Notes: generated by a model not told the origin, from the letters alone. 64,000 bases of DNA from Eubacterium ventriosum (GCF_025150745.1 NZ_CP102282.1:879501-943500), one strand, 5' to 3'. Shown: positions 35,950 to 46,142, counted from the stretch's first letter. A program made the numbers and translations.

Positions 35950-37416
35950 GTGAAGGGGATTAAGAAAGTAGTTTTATTAATCGCATGTGTTATTCTTACA
36001 ATGGGAACAGTGTGTGTATGGGCTGCTTCTGAGGATGCAGAAGAAAAGATTAAAAAAGGCGTGTCAATTGACAGCGTTGATGTAAGTGGAATGACAGCAA
36101 GCGAAGCTACAAAAGCGTTGAAGACAGTTGTGTCAGACAAGACAGCTACAACGGTAACATTTGATGTTAATGGTAAGTCAGTTCAGACTACGTTAGGGAA
36201 TTTAGGATACAAGTGGAGCAATAAGACAGTAGTTGATGAAGCTGTGAATACAGGAAAGACAGGTAACATTATAAAGAGATATAAGGATGGTCTTGATTTA
36301 CAGCATAATGGCATGAAGTTTAATGTTGAAATGTCATTTAATAAAGATACCTTAAAAAAGAAGTTGCAAACTATTTGTGCTGAGTATGAAATAAAGGCGC
36401 AGAATGCATCTTTGGAGGCTACAGGTCATGGATTTAAGATTATAAAAGAGAAAGAAGGCGTGACTGTAGACTATGATAAGACTGTAGAACAGTTATATAC
36501 ATATGTAACAGAGAAGTGGAATAAGAAAGCTAACATAAAGTTAACTGCCACAACTACAGTTTCAAAACCTAAGTATACAACAGAGGATTGTGAAAAGGTT
36601 TCTAACGAACCAATGGGCAGTTATACAACAGAGTTTAGTGTAGGAAGTTCTTATGCTAATAGAAACTTAAACATACAGAATGGTGCTAAGTTAATTAACG
36701 GAGCAGTTGTTTATCCGGGAGAACAGTATTCATGTAATGAAAACTTATATCCGTGGACAGAGGATAACGGATGGCATCCTGCAGGTACATATGTTGATGG
36801 TGGCGTTCAGGACAGCTTAGGTGGTGGTATTTGTCAGGTTTCAAGTACACTTTACAATGCTTTGCTTAGAGCAGAGATTAAGGTTGTTAAGAGATTCCCG
36901 CATTCAATGGCAGTAGGATATGTTCCTTTGTCAGCAGATGCAGCTTTGGCAGGAGATTACAAGGATTTAGTATTTGAAAATGATACTGATGCGCCTATTT
37001 ATGTTCAAGGTATTTATAATTCAGGCGGTTCAATTACTTTCAATATTTATGGACATGACACAAGAAAAGCAGGTCATTCAGTAAAATATGAAAGCAAGAC
37101 TGTAAAGACTACACCTGTTAAAACACAGACTAAGAAGGATTCAAGTAAGCCTGTAGGCTATTCAGAAGTTGAATCTTCAGGTCATGTAGGGTATGTGGCT
37201 GAATTATGGAAGATTACATATGAAAACGGCAAGCAGGTTAGTAAGGAATTAATACATACAAGTACTTATGCAATGTCACCAACAATTGTTGTAAAGGGAA
37301 CTAAGAAGGCTTCCACAACAACTAAGAAAGATGATAGTGATAAGGACGACAAGAAGAGTAGTGAAAAGACAACAAAAAAGTCGACTTCAAGTAAGAAATC
37401 AAAAAAATCAGAATAG
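35950..37416 (+). CDS. VanW family cell-envelope protein
   Basis: A GTG at 35950 lies 6 bases after GAGGAGG, giving 488 residues. After a signal peptide or anchor (VVLLIACVILTMGTVCVWA) come one or two peptidoglycan-binding_4-like domains (about 35-220). The VanW domain follows (about 235-385, with NGAVVYPGEQYSCNE, GGGICQVSSTLYNALLRAE and RFPHSMAVGYVP), then a short G5-like region, and a Lys/Ser/Thr-rich tail. VanW proteins occur beside vancomycin-resistance genes but their activity is unknown; here there are no van genes, so this is a housekeeping paralogue. It acts outside the membrane. Confidence 0.9.
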   Translation: MKGIKKVVLLIACVILTMGTVCVWAASEDAEEKIKKGVSIDSVDVSGMTASEATKALKTVVSDKTATTVTFDVNGKSVQTTLGNLGYKWSNKTVVDEAVNTGKTGNIIKRYKDGLDLQHNGMKFNVEMSFNKDTLKKKLQTICAEYEIKAQNASLEATGHGFKIIKEKEGVTVDYDKTVEQLYTYVTEKWNKKANIKLTATTTVSKPKYTTEDCEKVSNEPMGSYTTEFSVGSSYANRNLNIQNGAKLINGAVVYPGEQYSCNENLYPWTEDNGWHPAGTYVDGGVQDSLGGGICQVSSTLYNALLRAEIKVVKRFPHSMAVGYVPLSADAALAGDYKDLVFENDTDAPIYVQGIYNSGGSITFNIYGHDTRKAGHSVKYESKTVKTTPVKTQTKKDSSKPVGYSEVESSGHVGYVAELWKITYENGKQVSKELIHTSTYAMSPTIVVKGTKKASTTTKKDDSDKDDKKSSEKTTKKSTSSKKSKKSE

Positions 37417-37435
37417 TTAAATAAGGCGGTGAATT

Positions 37436-38395
37436 ATGAATCCGGGAAAAGTTTCAGAAGTAACTTATAAAAGAGCTATTTTAAAGAATTTAAATTCCAA
37501 AAACGAAGGAGTTAAACCGGGAGTAAATGCTGCAAACATACAATTAGAAGACATTACGGCTGTAGTGTCTTCTAATTGTATATTAAAGACTTTTGACGGA
37601 TGTGAAGAGTTTTATGTTCAGCGAAGTATTAACAGTATTTGCGAAAAGGGTGGCGTTCCAAAAAGTTTACAATTAAGCATTACAATGCCATTGGAATTTG
37701 AAGAAAAAGAAGTAAACAGAATGATTAAAAATTTTAGAAAGTCAGCAGACAGTCATAATGTGGAAATTAACCAGTGTAATGTTTATAGAGGAACCACTGA
37801 AGGTCCAATTATTAACATTTTTATGATTGGAACAACAGGCAATTTACTAAAAAGTGATAGCATAAAACCGGGAATGGATGTTATAATGGCAGGAACACTT
37901 GCTATTGGTGGAACATCTGTTATAGCAGAAAGATATAAAGATAAGTTAGAAGGCAAGTTTTCCGGAAGATTTATTTCAGAATGCTTGGAATTGAAAGATT
38001 ACACTAGTACCGAGAAAGCTTCTGCAATAGCAATAGATGCAGGAGCTGTGTATATGCACGCTGTTTCTGAAGGAGGATTGTTTAGCGGATTATGGGAAGT
38101 GGCTTCATGTGTGGATAAAGGCATTCAGGTAGATATTAACAAGATTCCTATTTGGCAGCAGGTTATTGAAATAGCAGAATTTATGGATATTAACCCTTAT
38201 TTGTTGGAAGGTTCAGGTTCGCTATTGATTGTAAGCCCTGATGGTTATAAAATAGAAGAGTCACTAAACGCTAACGGAATCTATGGAGAAGTAATCGGAA
38301 AGATAACTGACAATAAGAACAGAGTAGTTATAAATGGCGATGAAACAAGGTATTTGGAACCTCCAAGAGGTGATGAAATATACAAATTTATTTAA
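37436..38395 (+). CDS. AIR synthase-related protein (PurM/HypE fold)
   Basis: The 319-residue protein has the PurM-like ATP-binding fold: an N-terminal domain about residues 35-145 and a C-terminal domain about 150-310 with IKPGMDVIMAGTLAIGGTSVI, AVYMHAVSEGGLFSGLWEVA and LLEGSGSLLIV. Conserved Asp and Gly in the VSEGG/GLWE loop recall HypE and ThiL relatives. No hydrogenase or purine genes are near, so the substrate is unknown. It precedes an Lrp regulator and an aminotransferase, 15 bp from the former, probably in one operon. Confidence 0.8.
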   Translation: MNPGKVSEVTYKRAILKNLNSKNEGVKPGVNAANIQLEDITAVVSSNCILKTFDGCEEFYVQRSINSICEKGGVPKSLQLSITMPLEFEEKEVNRMIKNFRKSADSHNVEINQCNVYRGTTEGPIINIFMIGTTGNLLKSDSIKPGMDVIMAGTLAIGGTSVIAERYKDKLEGKFSGRFISECLELKDYTSTEKASAIAIDAGAVYMHAVSEGGLFSGLWEVASCVDKGIQVDINKIPIWQQVIEIAEFMDINPYLLEGSGSLLIVSPDGYKIEESLNANGIYGEVIGKITDNKNRVVINGDETRYLEPPRGDEIYKFI

Positions 38396-38410
38396 AAAAG
38401 GAGATTGGCA

Positions 38411-38893
38411 ATGAGAGAAGAGATTTTACGTTTAATTGAAAAAAATAGCAGAATTGACATTCATGAAATGGCGATTCTTTTAGGAGCGAAGGAGGCGGAA
38501 GTTGCCAGCGCCATAGCGGATATGGAAAATGAAGGTGTAATATGTGGATATTACACACTTATTGATTGGGATAAAACTAACGATGAAAAAGTAACAGCAT
38601 TAATCGAAGTTCGTGTTACACCACAGCGTGGAAGCGGATTTGATGAAATTGCAGAGAGAATATATAAATTTGAAGAAGTTAAGGCAGTTTATCTTATGTC
38701 AGGTGGTTTTGACTTTACAGTTATACTTGAAGAAAAAACAATGAAAGAGATAGCCCAGTTTGTATCAAGTAAGCTTTCTACTTTAGATTCAATTTTGAAT
38801 ACAGCAACACATTTTGTATTGAAGAAGTATAAAGACTACGGAATGATTTTAGATGAAAAAGAAAAAGATGAAAGGATGTTAGTGACACCATAA
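38411..38893 (+). CDS. Lrp/AsnC family regulator
   Basis: The ATG at 38411 follows AAAAGGAGA and gives 160 residues. Residues 1-50 form a winged helix (EILRLIEKNSRIDIHEMAILLGAKEAEV) and residues 60-140 the RAM/Lrp ligand-sensing domain (VTALIEVRVTPQRGSGFDEIAERI, VYLMSGGFDFTVIL). It overlaps the aminotransferase start by 1 base, so it probably regulates amino-acid metabolism through that gene. Confidence 0.9.
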   Translation: MREEILRLIEKNSRIDIHEMAILLGAKEAEVASAIADMENEGVICGYYTLIDWDKTNDEKVTALIEVRVTPQRGSGFDEIAERIYKFEEVKAVYLMSGGFDFTVILEEKTMKEIAQFVSSKLSTLDSILNTATHFVLKKYKDYGMILDEKEKDERMLVTP

Positions 38894-40059
38894 TGAGAGA
38901 TCCATTATCAAAAGTAACAAAGGAAATTAAACCATCAGGTATTAGAAAGTTTTTTGACATTGTAAGCGAGATGAAAGATGCTATTTCACTTGGCGTAGGT
39001 GAGCCTGATTTCGATACCCCTTGGCATATTAGAGAAGAGGGGATATATAGTCTTGAGAAAGGACGTACTTTTTATACATCTAACTCAGGTCTTAAAGAGT
39101 TAAAGATGGAGGTATGCAATTACCTTAAAAGAAAATTAGATGTAGATTATGATTATAACGGCGAAGTAATGATTACTGTAGGTGGTAGTGAGGCCATTGA
39201 TATTGCGATGAGAGCAATGCTTGATCCGGGTGATGAAGTTTTGATTCCACAGCCAAGCTACGTTTCATATGTTCCATGTGTTGAATTAACACATGCTGTT
39301 CCTGTCATTATTGAATTAAAGGAAGAGAACGAATTTCGTTTAACTAAGGAAGAAGTTTTAGAAAAGATAACTGACAAAACTAAGATTTTGGTTTTACCTT
39401 TCCCTAATAATCCAACAGGTTCTATTATGGAAAGAAAGGATTTGGAAGATATTGCTCAGGTTTGTATAGAAAAAGATATTTTTGTATTATCTGATGAAAT
39501 TTATTCTGAATTATCTTACAAGGAAGACCATGTTTCAATAGCATGTATTCCGGGAATGAAGGAAAGAACAGTTTTGATTAACGGTTTTTCAAAGGCTTAT
39601 GCAATGACAGGTTGGAGACTTGGTTATGCGTGTGCGCCAAAGGTTATTATGGATCAGATGGTTAAAATCCATCAGTTTGCAATTATGTGTGCACCTACAA
39701 CAAGCCAGTATGCTGCAGTTGAAGCATTAAGAAACGGTGATGATGATGTGGCAAGAATGAAGGAGTCATACAATCAGAGAAGAAATTATCTTGTTCACGA
39801 ATTAAGAGATATGGGACTTGATTGTTTTGAACCATATGGAGCATTCTATGTATTCCCAAGCATTAAGAAGTTTGGACTCACATCAGAAGAGTTTGCTACA
39901 AGATTGCTAGAGGAAGAAAAGGTTGCCGTAGTTCCGGGAACAGCTTTCGGTGATTGCGGAGAAGGTTTTCTTAGAATATCATATGCATATTCACTTGATG
40001 ATCTTAAGCTTGCCCTTGGCAGAGTTAGAAAGTTTGTTGAAAGACTGGAGCAGAAGTAG
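38893..40059 (+). CDS. Class I/II PLP-dependent aminotransferase
   Basis: The 388-residue enzyme shows the aspartate-aminotransferase fold I: SLGVGEPDFDTPWHIRE at the start, VLPFPNNPTGSIM, the Asp of FVLSDEIYSEL that holds the pyridine nitrogen, and the PLP lysine in INGFSKAYAMTGWRLGY; the substrate-binding Arg is in GFLRISYA. It transfers amino groups between an amino acid and a 2-oxo acid. The exact substrate (aromatic or aspartate type) is not set. Its coupling to an Lrp regulator is a common arrangement in Lachnospiraceae-type genomes. Confidence 0.92.
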   Translation: MRDPLSKVTKEIKPSGIRKFFDIVSEMKDAISLGVGEPDFDTPWHIREEGIYSLEKGRTFYTSNSGLKELKMEVCNYLKRKLDVDYDYNGEVMITVGGSEAIDIAMRAMLDPGDEVLIPQPSYVSYVPCVELTHAVPVIIELKEENEFRLTKEEVLEKITDKTKILVLPFPNNPTGSIMERKDLEDIAQVCIEKDIFVLSDEIYSELSYKEDHVSIACIPGMKERTVLINGFSKAYAMTGWRLGYACAPKVIMDQMVKIHQFAIMCAPTTSQYAAVEALRNGDDDVARMKESYNQRRNYLVHELRDMGLDCFEPYGAFYVFPSIKKFGLTSEEFATRLLEEEKVAVVPGTAFGDCGEGFLRISYAYSLDDLKLALGRVRKFVERLEQK

Positions 40060-40128
40060 ACTATAAGCTTACATGATTAGCAGATGTACATTAGTGTACA
40101 GTTTTGTAAGACAGAATGGAGATAGGTT

Positions 40129-40623
40129 ATGAATGTTATATTATTAGAGCCTGAGATCCCACAGAACACAGGTAACATAGGACGAACATGTTGTGCAACA
40201 GGTACAAAGCTTCATCTTATTGAACCTATGGGATTTAGAATAAATGAGAAGAATCTTAAGCGTGCAGGAATGGACTATTGGGATGATTTGGACGTGACTA
40301 TTTATGATAGTTTCAAAGATTTTATGGATCAGCATCCGGGAATAAAGATTTGGATGGCTACAACTAAGGCTCCACACAGATATACAGATGTAGAGTTTGG
40401 ACCGGATGATTATATAATGTTTGGAAAAGAAAGCGCAGGAATACCGGAGGAGATTTTGGTAGATAATGAAGATACATGTATTAGAATCCCAATGAATCCG
40501 GAGATTAGATCATTAAATCTTGCCAATTCAGTTGCAATTGTACTTTATGAGGCATTAAGACAGAATGATTTCCATGGAATGCAGATGGAAGGTCACCTTC
40601 ACAGACTGCAGTGGAAGGAATAA
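40129..40623 (+). CDS. trmL: tRNA (cytidine/uridine-2'-O-)-methyltransferase TrmL
   Basis: The 164-residue SPOUT protein matches TrmL: NVILLEPEIPQNTGNIGRTCCATG at the start, RAGMDYWDDLDV, FGKESAGIPEEIL and the knotted SAM-binding end IPMNPEIRSLNLANSVAIVLYEALRQ. TrmL methylates the ribose of the wobble base 34 in tRNA-Leu isoacceptors with SAM. Length and all motif blocks are normal. A GGAGATAGG site precedes the ATG. Confidence 0.95.
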   Translation: MNVILLEPEIPQNTGNIGRTCCATGTKLHLIEPMGFRINEKNLKRAGMDYWDDLDVTIYDSFKDFMDQHPGIKIWMATTKAPHRYTDVEFGPDDYIMFGKESAGIPEEILVDNEDTCIRIPMNPEIRSLNLANSVAIVLYEALRQNDFHGMQMEGHLHRLQWKE

Positions 40624-40667
40624 TATAATCAGAAACAAATTGATTATAGAAATAAAAAATAAATTAT

Positions 40668-40727
40668 AAAGCATTTAGACTATTAAATAACAATGTAAAA
40701 AATAGCCTAAATGCTTTTAATTTTTTG
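40668..40727 (+). terminator. Terminator after trmL
   Basis: AAAGCATTTAG pairs with CTAAATGCTTT across a 28-base AT-rich loop, followed by TAATTTTTT. Confidence 0.75.
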
Positions 40728-40818
40728 TGCATTATAACGTTTTTAGAGATTGTGGTCGAAAAATCTTTAAACTTCTGCTAAAATGTTTTATCGAAAGTAA
40801 AAAAAGGAGGATTTGACA

Positions 40819-42210
40819 ATGTCAAACAACGAAATTGGTAACTCAGCAGTATATGATGCCAGAGAGTTGGGAAAAGGAAAGATGTTTCTTTTAGGTTTCC
40901 AGCATATGTTCGCCATGTTTGGTGCAACAGTTTTGGTACCACTTTTAACAGGTCTTGATGTTCAGACAACATTACTTATGGCAGGTCTTGGAACTATTCT
41001 TTTCCATATTTTTACAAAATTACAGGTTCCGGCATTTCTTGGTTCATCTTTTGCATTCCTTGGTGGATATACAACAGTATCAGGAGCTTTTGGTGACTTT
41101 GGAGTAAAAGATTCAGCTCATATGCTTCCATATGCATGTTTAGGTGTAGCTTGCGCAGGACTATTATATTTAGTTTTAGCGTTGCTAATAAAGTTAGTAG
41201 GTGTTAAGAAGGTTATGAAGTTCTTCCCACCTGTTGTAACAGGTCCTATTATTATTGCTATTGGTCTTTGCCTTGCACCATCAGCACTTAATAACTGTGC
41301 AACATGTTGGCCACTTGCCGTCGTAGCGCTTGTTATCGTAATATTCTTTAATATCTGGGGAAGAGGAATGGCAAAGATTATTCCTATTCTTTTAGGTGTA
41401 GTTGGAGCATATTTATTCGCCCTTATTTTTGGAAACGGATTAGGTTTATTAGGCGAAACAGGTCAGGTTGATGTAAAAGCTATTGCTGATGCAGCATGGA
41501 TTGGTCTTCCTGTTCATATGGACGAAACAATTTTTTCAATTGACTGGAACAACAGCTCAGCAATTATTTTTGCTATTACAACAATGGTTCCAATTGCCAT
41601 TGCAACAATGATGGAACATATCGGTGACATTTGTGCCATCAGTGCTACAGTAGGAAAAGACTTTATTAACCGCCCAGGTCTTCACAGAACACTTTTAGGT
41701 GACGGACTTGCTACAACATTATCATCAATTTTTGGTGGCCCTGCTAACACAACATATGGTGAAAACACAGGTGTACTCGCTCTTTCAAGAGTATATGATC
41801 CAAGAGTAGTAAGAATTGCAGCTTATCTTGCAATGTTATTCTCATTCTCCCCTAAGTTTGCCATGATTATTCAGGCTATGCCATCAGGTATCGTTGGTGG
41901 TATTTCATTTATGCTTTATGGAATGATTGCAGCAATCGGTGTTCGTAATGTAGTAGAAGCACAGGTTGACTTTAAGAAGAGCAGAAACGTTATCGTTGCA
42001 GCTATTATCGTTGTATGTGCTTTAGGTATCAAGTTTAGTTCAGGAATGGGCGCAGATGTATTAAGCGGAGTTGACGGAGCAGTTTCATTCTCAATCGGAG
42101 GAGTAGTAATCAGCCTTTCAGGACTTGCAGTTGCATCAATTGCAGGAATTATCCTTAATGCAGTATTCCCAGACAAAGATGAAGTGAACGACGTAACAGA
42201 ATCCAAATAA
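40819..42210 (+). CDS. Uracil/xanthine permease (NCS2 family)
   Basis: The ATG at 40819 follows AAAGGAGGA. The 463-residue membrane protein belongs to the NCS2 family with 14 helices: GFQHMFAMFGATVLVPLLTG, PAFLGSSFAFLGGY and MMEHIGDICAISATVGKDF, where the Glu binds the pyrimidine in UraA. GGPANTTYGENTGVLALSRV is the conserved helix-10 block. It imports uracil by proton symport in UraA/PyrP, the most similar group. It stands alone, with no pyr genes in the window. Confidence 0.92.
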   Translation: MSNNEIGNSAVYDARELGKGKMFLLGFQHMFAMFGATVLVPLLTGLDVQTTLLMAGLGTILFHIFTKLQVPAFLGSSFAFLGGYTTVSGAFGDFGVKDSAHMLPYACLGVACAGLLYLVLALLIKLVGVKKVMKFFPPVVTGPIIIAIGLCLAPSALNNCATCWPLAVVALVIVIFFNIWGRGMAKIIPILLGVVGAYLFALIFGNGLGLLGETGQVDVKAIADAAWIGLPVHMDETIFSIDWNNSSAIIFAITTMVPIAIATMMEHIGDICAISATVGKDFINRPGLHRTLLGDGLATTLSSIFGGPANTTYGENTGVLALSRVYDPRVVRIAAYLAMLFSFSPKFAMIIQAMPSGIVGGISFMLYGMIAAIGVRNVVEAQVDFKKSRNVIVAAIIVVCALGIKFSSGMGADVLSGVDGAVSFSIGGVVISLSGLAVASIAGIILNAVFPDKDEVNDVTESK

Positions 42211-42303
42211 TAAATTAATGTAATTACAGTGTCAAAAGGTCCTATCCCAATTATTCCAGTACAAAAAGGGAAAGGTGAATTGGAATTTTGATATTTTAAT
42301 TAA

Positions 42304-42482
42304 GTATCACAAAAAAATGGATGCCAGCAAACAATAGGCAGATTTTCGAAATTTTGCGAGTATAGTGTACAGCGATAAAACTACTGTCCGAGCGAAGCGA
42401 GTTTAGTTTTTCGCTGTACGATAGACGACGGAGCAAAATAAGAAAATCAACGTGTTTGAGGGCATCCATTTTTTTGTGATAC
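42304..42482. mobile_element. 179-bp palindromic MITE-like element
   Basis: Perfect 22-bp terminal inverted repeats start GTATCACAAAAAAATGG and end with the complement. An inner inverted pair (GTACAGCGATAAAACTA against TAGTTTTTCGCTGTAC, near 42369-42420) closes on a short core CGAGCGAAGCGAG; the intervening arms also match imperfectly. The element therefore folds into one long hairpin. It has no coding capacity and lies between convergent genes (uracil permease and Crp), where it may also terminate both transcripts through its A7/T7 arms. No target duplication is evident. Confidence 0.75.
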
Positions 42483-42495
42483 GACAAGTGGCAAA

Positions 42496-43140
42496 TTACC
42501 TGTTAATGGTAACAATTCCTTTGTTAGTCTGTATCAATCCTTCATCTTTCATTTTCTTTAATTCTCTACTCATGGCACTTCTGTCAACTGAAAGATAGTC
42601 CGCAAGGGCAGTCATTGTGAAGGGAAGCTTGAAAGTATTGCTTCCGGATTTCGAAGACAAAATTTCAAAATAATTATTTAAACGGTCACGTATGGTTCGA
42701 CCGCTTAAAACTTCAAGATGTTCACAGATAGATCTTGTCTTATCTGAAATTATAACAAGAATATTATTAACTAACTGGCTGTGATGTGGACAAGCTTTCG
42801 AGCATCTTTTTATAATGTGTTCATAATCAATAAAACGAACAACGCAGTCACATGTAGCTTCAAGAGAAATGCTTTCAGGACAGGCATAGTGATAAAAAAG
42901 CTGACCGAAAAGATCACCACGACATAATTGCTCAAGAATAGTCTGGGTCCCGTTAGGAAGAAAATGTATAACCCTTGCGCTACCTGACTCGATTATACCT
43001 ACCCCTATATTGTTGTCGTCATAGAAGCAGATAACTTCTCCGGATTTATAAGTTCTGGTATACGTTTTAAAACAGTGCATCATTTCAGCCTGTTGCTGTT
43101 CTGAAATATTGTAAAACAAATCTGTTTTTGTTATTTCCAT
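42496..43140 (-). CDS. Crp/Fnr family transcriptional regulator
   Basis: The 214-residue protein has a cyclic-nucleotide-binding-like sensor domain (about residues 20-130, YKSGEVICFYDDNN, LCRGDLFGQLFYH) and a C-terminal winged helix (TALADYLSVDRSAMSRELKKMKDEG). Several Cys residues (CDC near residue 99 and RCSKACPHH near 115) could bind a metal or cluster, but do not match the classic FNR pattern. It is transcribed divergently from the nitroreductase and PFL genes, with a palindrome in the spacer, so redox control of fermentation is a reasonable guess. Confidence 0.9.
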   Translation of the reverse strand: MEITKTDLFYNISEQQQAEMMHCFKTYTRTYKSGEVICFYDDNNIGVGIIESGSARVIHFLPNGTQTILEQLCRGDLFGQLFYHYACPESISLEATCDCVVRFIDYEHIIKRCSKACPHHSQLVNNILVIISDKTRSICEHLEVLSGRTIRDRLNNYFEILSSKSGSNTFKLPFTMTALADYLSVDRSAMSRELKKMKDEGLIQTNKGIVTINR

Positions 43141-43197
43141 AAATAAACTCCAATCTATATTGATATAACTATTGTATAAAAATTTTTATCATGAATA

Positions 43198-43213
43198 TGT
43201 TGCAAATGCAACA
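43198..43213. promoter_or_regulatory. Palindrome TGTTGC-AAAT-GCAACA
   Basis: A perfect 6-bp inverted repeat lies 58 bp upstream of the Crp/Fnr gene in the divergent spacer. Its size fits a Crp-type dimer site, suggesting autoregulation. The rest of the 43141-43452 spacer holds repeated AACGTT strings and TTGACA/TAATAT boxes (43405-43434, 18-bp spacing) that may drive the nitroreductase gene. Confidence 0.45.
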
Positions 43214-43452
43214 GAAAAATAAAAACAATCATCATATAATAAGAATGTAAAGAAAATATAGACCAGGATTGCACTTTATAAAGTGAAAAACGTTAAATTT
43301 TAAAAACGAAAATAATTCCTTCTTAACGTTGCAAAAAAAAAGATAAAGTGTTATATTAATCACAGTTAGTGAAAATTACTTTTATTGTGTCTAGTTGCGT
43401 CTTCTTGACAATTAAACACGGCACTGGCTAATATTTTTGAGAGGTGTATGAT

Positions 43453-43989
43453 ATGGATACAATAACATGCATTAAAACAAGAAGAAGTGTTAGAAAGTTT
43501 AAACAGGAACCAATATCTAAGGATATTATTGAAGATTTGGTTTTGGATGCTTCGTATGCGCCTTCTTGGAAGAATACTCAGACAACACGATATATTGCAA
43601 TAACAGATGCTGAGATTAAAGCTAAGCTTGCAGAGGAATGTTGTGCAGAGCATAACAGAGGAATTATTAATGGAGCACCACTTCTTATTGCTACATTAAT
43701 AGTGGACAAGCGTTCAGGTTTTGAGAGAGATGGCAGTTATTCCACATCTCGAAAAGATTGTTGGCAGGCATTTGACAATGGCATTGCTACACAGACATTG
43801 TGTTTGGCAGCTAATGACAAAGGCTTGGGAACAGTAATAATGGGATTGTATGACATCGATAAAGCAGAAGAGATTATCGGGGTTCCCGAGGGACAGTTAC
43901 TTATGGCACTTGTTGCTGTAGGTTATCCTGATGAAGAACCTGGTGTTCCAAAGAAGAAGACAGTAGATGATTTATTAAGCTATCGTTAG
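43453..43989 (+). CDS. Nitroreductase family protein
   Basis: The ATG at 43453 lies 6 bases after GAGAGGTG; a GTG at 43444 overlaps that site. The 178-residue flavoprotein starts with [16 protein letters not shown], the FMN-phosphate-binding Arg cluster of nitroreductases, and has [16 protein letters not shown] and the C-terminal [15 protein letters not shown]. Such enzymes reduce nitro or quinone compounds with NAD(P)H through FMN. It lies 50 bp before pflB in the same direction, so it may be co-expressed with anaerobic metabolism. Confidence 0.9.
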   Translation: MDTITCIKTRRSVRKFKQEPISKDIIEDLVLDASYAPSWKNTQTTRYIAITDAEIKAKLAEECCAEHNRGIINGAPLLIATLIVDKRSGFERDGSYSTSRKDCWQAFDNGIATQTLCLAANDKGLGTVIMGLYDIDKAEEIIGVPEGQLLMALVAVGYPDEEPGVPKKKTVDDLLSYR

Positions 43990-44039
43990 TCATTCACTAT
44001 ATTTTATGCTTTACATTTATTTTTAGGAGGAAAAACAAG

Positions 44040-46115
44040 ATGAGAGAAGAATGGAAAGGATTTACTACAGGCGAATGGGCAAAAGAAGTCAACGTCAGAG
44101 ATTTTATCCAGAAGAACTACACACCATATGATGGTGATGCAAGTTTCTTAGCAGGTCCTACACAGGCAACAACAGATTTATGGAATCAGGTACTTGATCT
44201 TCAGAAACAGGAAAGAGCAGCAGGCGGCGTACTTGATATGGATACAAAGGTTGTACAGACAATCACATCACACGGCGCAGGTTACTTAGATAAAGATAAA
44301 GAAACTATTGTTGGTTTCCAGACAGATAAGCCTTTCAAGAGAGGTCTTCAGGTTAACGGTGGTATCCGTATGGCAATGAAGGCTTGTAGTGACAATGGAT
44401 ACGAAGTAGATCCAGAAGTTGTAGATTTCTACACAAACTACAGAAAGACTCATAACGCTGGTGTATTTGATGCTTACACACCAGAAATCAGAACATGTAG
44501 AACAAACCACATCGTAACAGGTCTTCCAGATGCTTACGGACGTGGACGTATCATCGGCGACTACAGAAGAGTTGCATTATACGGTGTTGATACACTTATC
44601 ACAGATAAGGAAGCTCAGAAAGCAGCTACACCTACAGAAATGAGACCAGAAGTTGTCCGTGATAGAGAAGAATACTCAGAACAGATTAGAGCTCTTAAAG
44701 AATTAAAAGAATTAGGTAAGATTTACGGATTTGATATTAGCAGACCAGCTCAGAACGTACAGGAAGCTATTCAGTGGATGTACTTCGGATACCTTGCAGC
44801 AGTTAAGGAACAGAACGGTGCAGCTATGTCATTAGGACGTACTTCAACATTCATCGATATCTATGCTGAAAGAGATTTAGCTAACGGAACATTTACAGAA
44901 GAACAGATTCAGGAATTCGTTGACCACTTCATTATGAAGTTAAGATGTGTTAAGTTCGCAAGAACACCTGAATACAACCAGATTTTCGCTGGTGATCCAG
45001 TTTGGGTTACAGAAGCAATCGGTGGTGTTGGTATTGACGGACGTCACATGGTTACAAAGATGTCATTCAGATATCTTCATACATTAGAAAACTTAGGTGC
45101 AGCTCCAGAACCAAACCTTACAGTTCTTTGGTCAACAAGACTTCCACAGGACTTCAAGAAATACTGTGCTAAGCTTTCAATTGAATACTCATCAATGCAG
45201 TACGAAAGTGATGACTTAATGAGACCAATCAATGGTGATGACTATGGTATCGCTTGTTGTGTATCTTCAATGAGAATCGGTAAGGAAATGCAGTTCTTCG
45301 GAGCTAGAGCAAACCTTGCTAAATGTTTACTTTACGCTATTAACGGTGGTGTTGATGAAAAGACTAAGGTTCAGGTAGGACCTAAGTACAGACCAATTAC
45401 ATCAGAATATCTTGATTATGATGAAGTAATGGAAAGATATGAAGACATGATGAAATGGTTAGCAGACGTTTATGTTAACGCTCTTAACATCATTCACTAC
45501 ATGCATGATAAATATTCATATGAAAGAATCCAGATGGCTTTACATGATGCTCATGTAACAAGATGGTTCGCAACAGGTGTTGCAGGACTTTCAGTAGTAG
45601 CTGACTCACTTTCAGCTATTAAGTATGCTAAGGTTAAAGCTATCAGAGATGAAGATGGAATCGTAGTTGACTATGAAACAGAAGGTGACTTCCCTAAATA
45701 TGGTAACGATGATGACAGAGTTGACCAGCTCGCAGTTATGATCGTTAACAAGTTCATGGGTTACTTAAGACAGCACTTCACATACAGAGATAGTATTCCA
45801 ACACAGTCAATCCTTACAATTACATCAAACGTAACATACGGAAAGAACACAGGTAACACACCTGACGGTAGAAAGATGGGACAGCCATTCGCACCAGGTG
45901 CTAACCCACTTCATGGTAGAGATACACATGGTGCTGTAGCATCACTTGCATCTGTAGCTAAGATTCCTTTCGAAAACGCTAGAGATGGTATCTCAGATAC
46001 ATTTACAGTAGTTCCAGATGCACTTGGAAAAGACTGTGACGTATTTACAGGTGACCTTGACGCTGATGCACTTGGTCTTGATATTGATGAAATCATCAAG
46101 CAGCAGCAGTTATAA
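44040..46115 (+). CDS. pflB: Pyruvate formate-lyase core subunit lacking the glycyl-radical domain
   Basis: The 691-residue protein matches formate C-acetyltransferase throughout the barrel, including the active-site pair Cys406-Cys407 in [14 protein letters not shown], and continues through [21 protein letters not shown] to [19 protein letters not shown] normally then runs about 70 residues further to the glycyl-radical loop RVSGYAV. Here it ends instead with a short acidic tail and [10 protein letters not shown] followed by two stop codons. The missing domain is encoded at 46923-47165. It cleaves pyruvate with CoA to acetyl-CoA and formate, once activated by PflA. An AGGAGG site precedes the ATG and codon use suggests high expression. 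Confidence 0.95.
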   Translation: MREEWKGFTTGEWAKEVNVRDFIQKNYTPYDGDASFLAGPTQATTDLWNQVLDLQKQERAAGGVLDMDTKVVQTITSHGAGYLDKDKETIVGFQTDKPFKRGLQVNGGIRMAMKACSDNGYEVDPEVVDFYTNYRKTHNAGVFDAYTPEIRTCRTNHIVTGLPDAYGRGRIIGDYRRVALYGVDTLITDKEAQKAATPTEMRPEVVRDREEYSEQIRALKELKELGKIYGFDISRPAQNVQEAIQWMYFGYLAAVKEQNGAAMSLGRTSTFIDIYAERDLANGTFTEEQIQEFVDHFIMKLRCVKFARTPEYNQIFAGDPVWVTEAIGGVGIDGRHMVTKMSFRYLHTLENLGAAPEPNLTVLWSTRLPQDFKKYCAKLSIEYSSMQYESDDLMRPINGDDYGIACCVSSMRIGKEMQFFGARANLAKCLLYAINGGVDEKTKVQVGPKYRPITSEYLDYDEVMERYEDMMKWLADVYVNALNIIHYMHDKYSYERIQMALHDAHVTRWFATGVAGLSVVADSLSAIKYAKVKAIRDEDGIVVDYETEGDFPKYGNDDDRVDQLAVMIVNKFMGYLRQHFTYRDSIPTQSILTITSNVTYGKNTGNTPDGRKMGQPFAPGANPLHGRDTHGAVASLASVAKIPFENARDGISDTFTVVPDALGKDCDVFTGDLDADALGLDIDEIIKQQQL

Positions 46116-46142
46116 TAAATACAAATAAAAAGGAAAATCAGA

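Noticed and set aside
44286-44510. Reverse-strand frame inside pflB
   Set aside because: Overlaps a highly conserved gene on the other strand and has no supporting signals.
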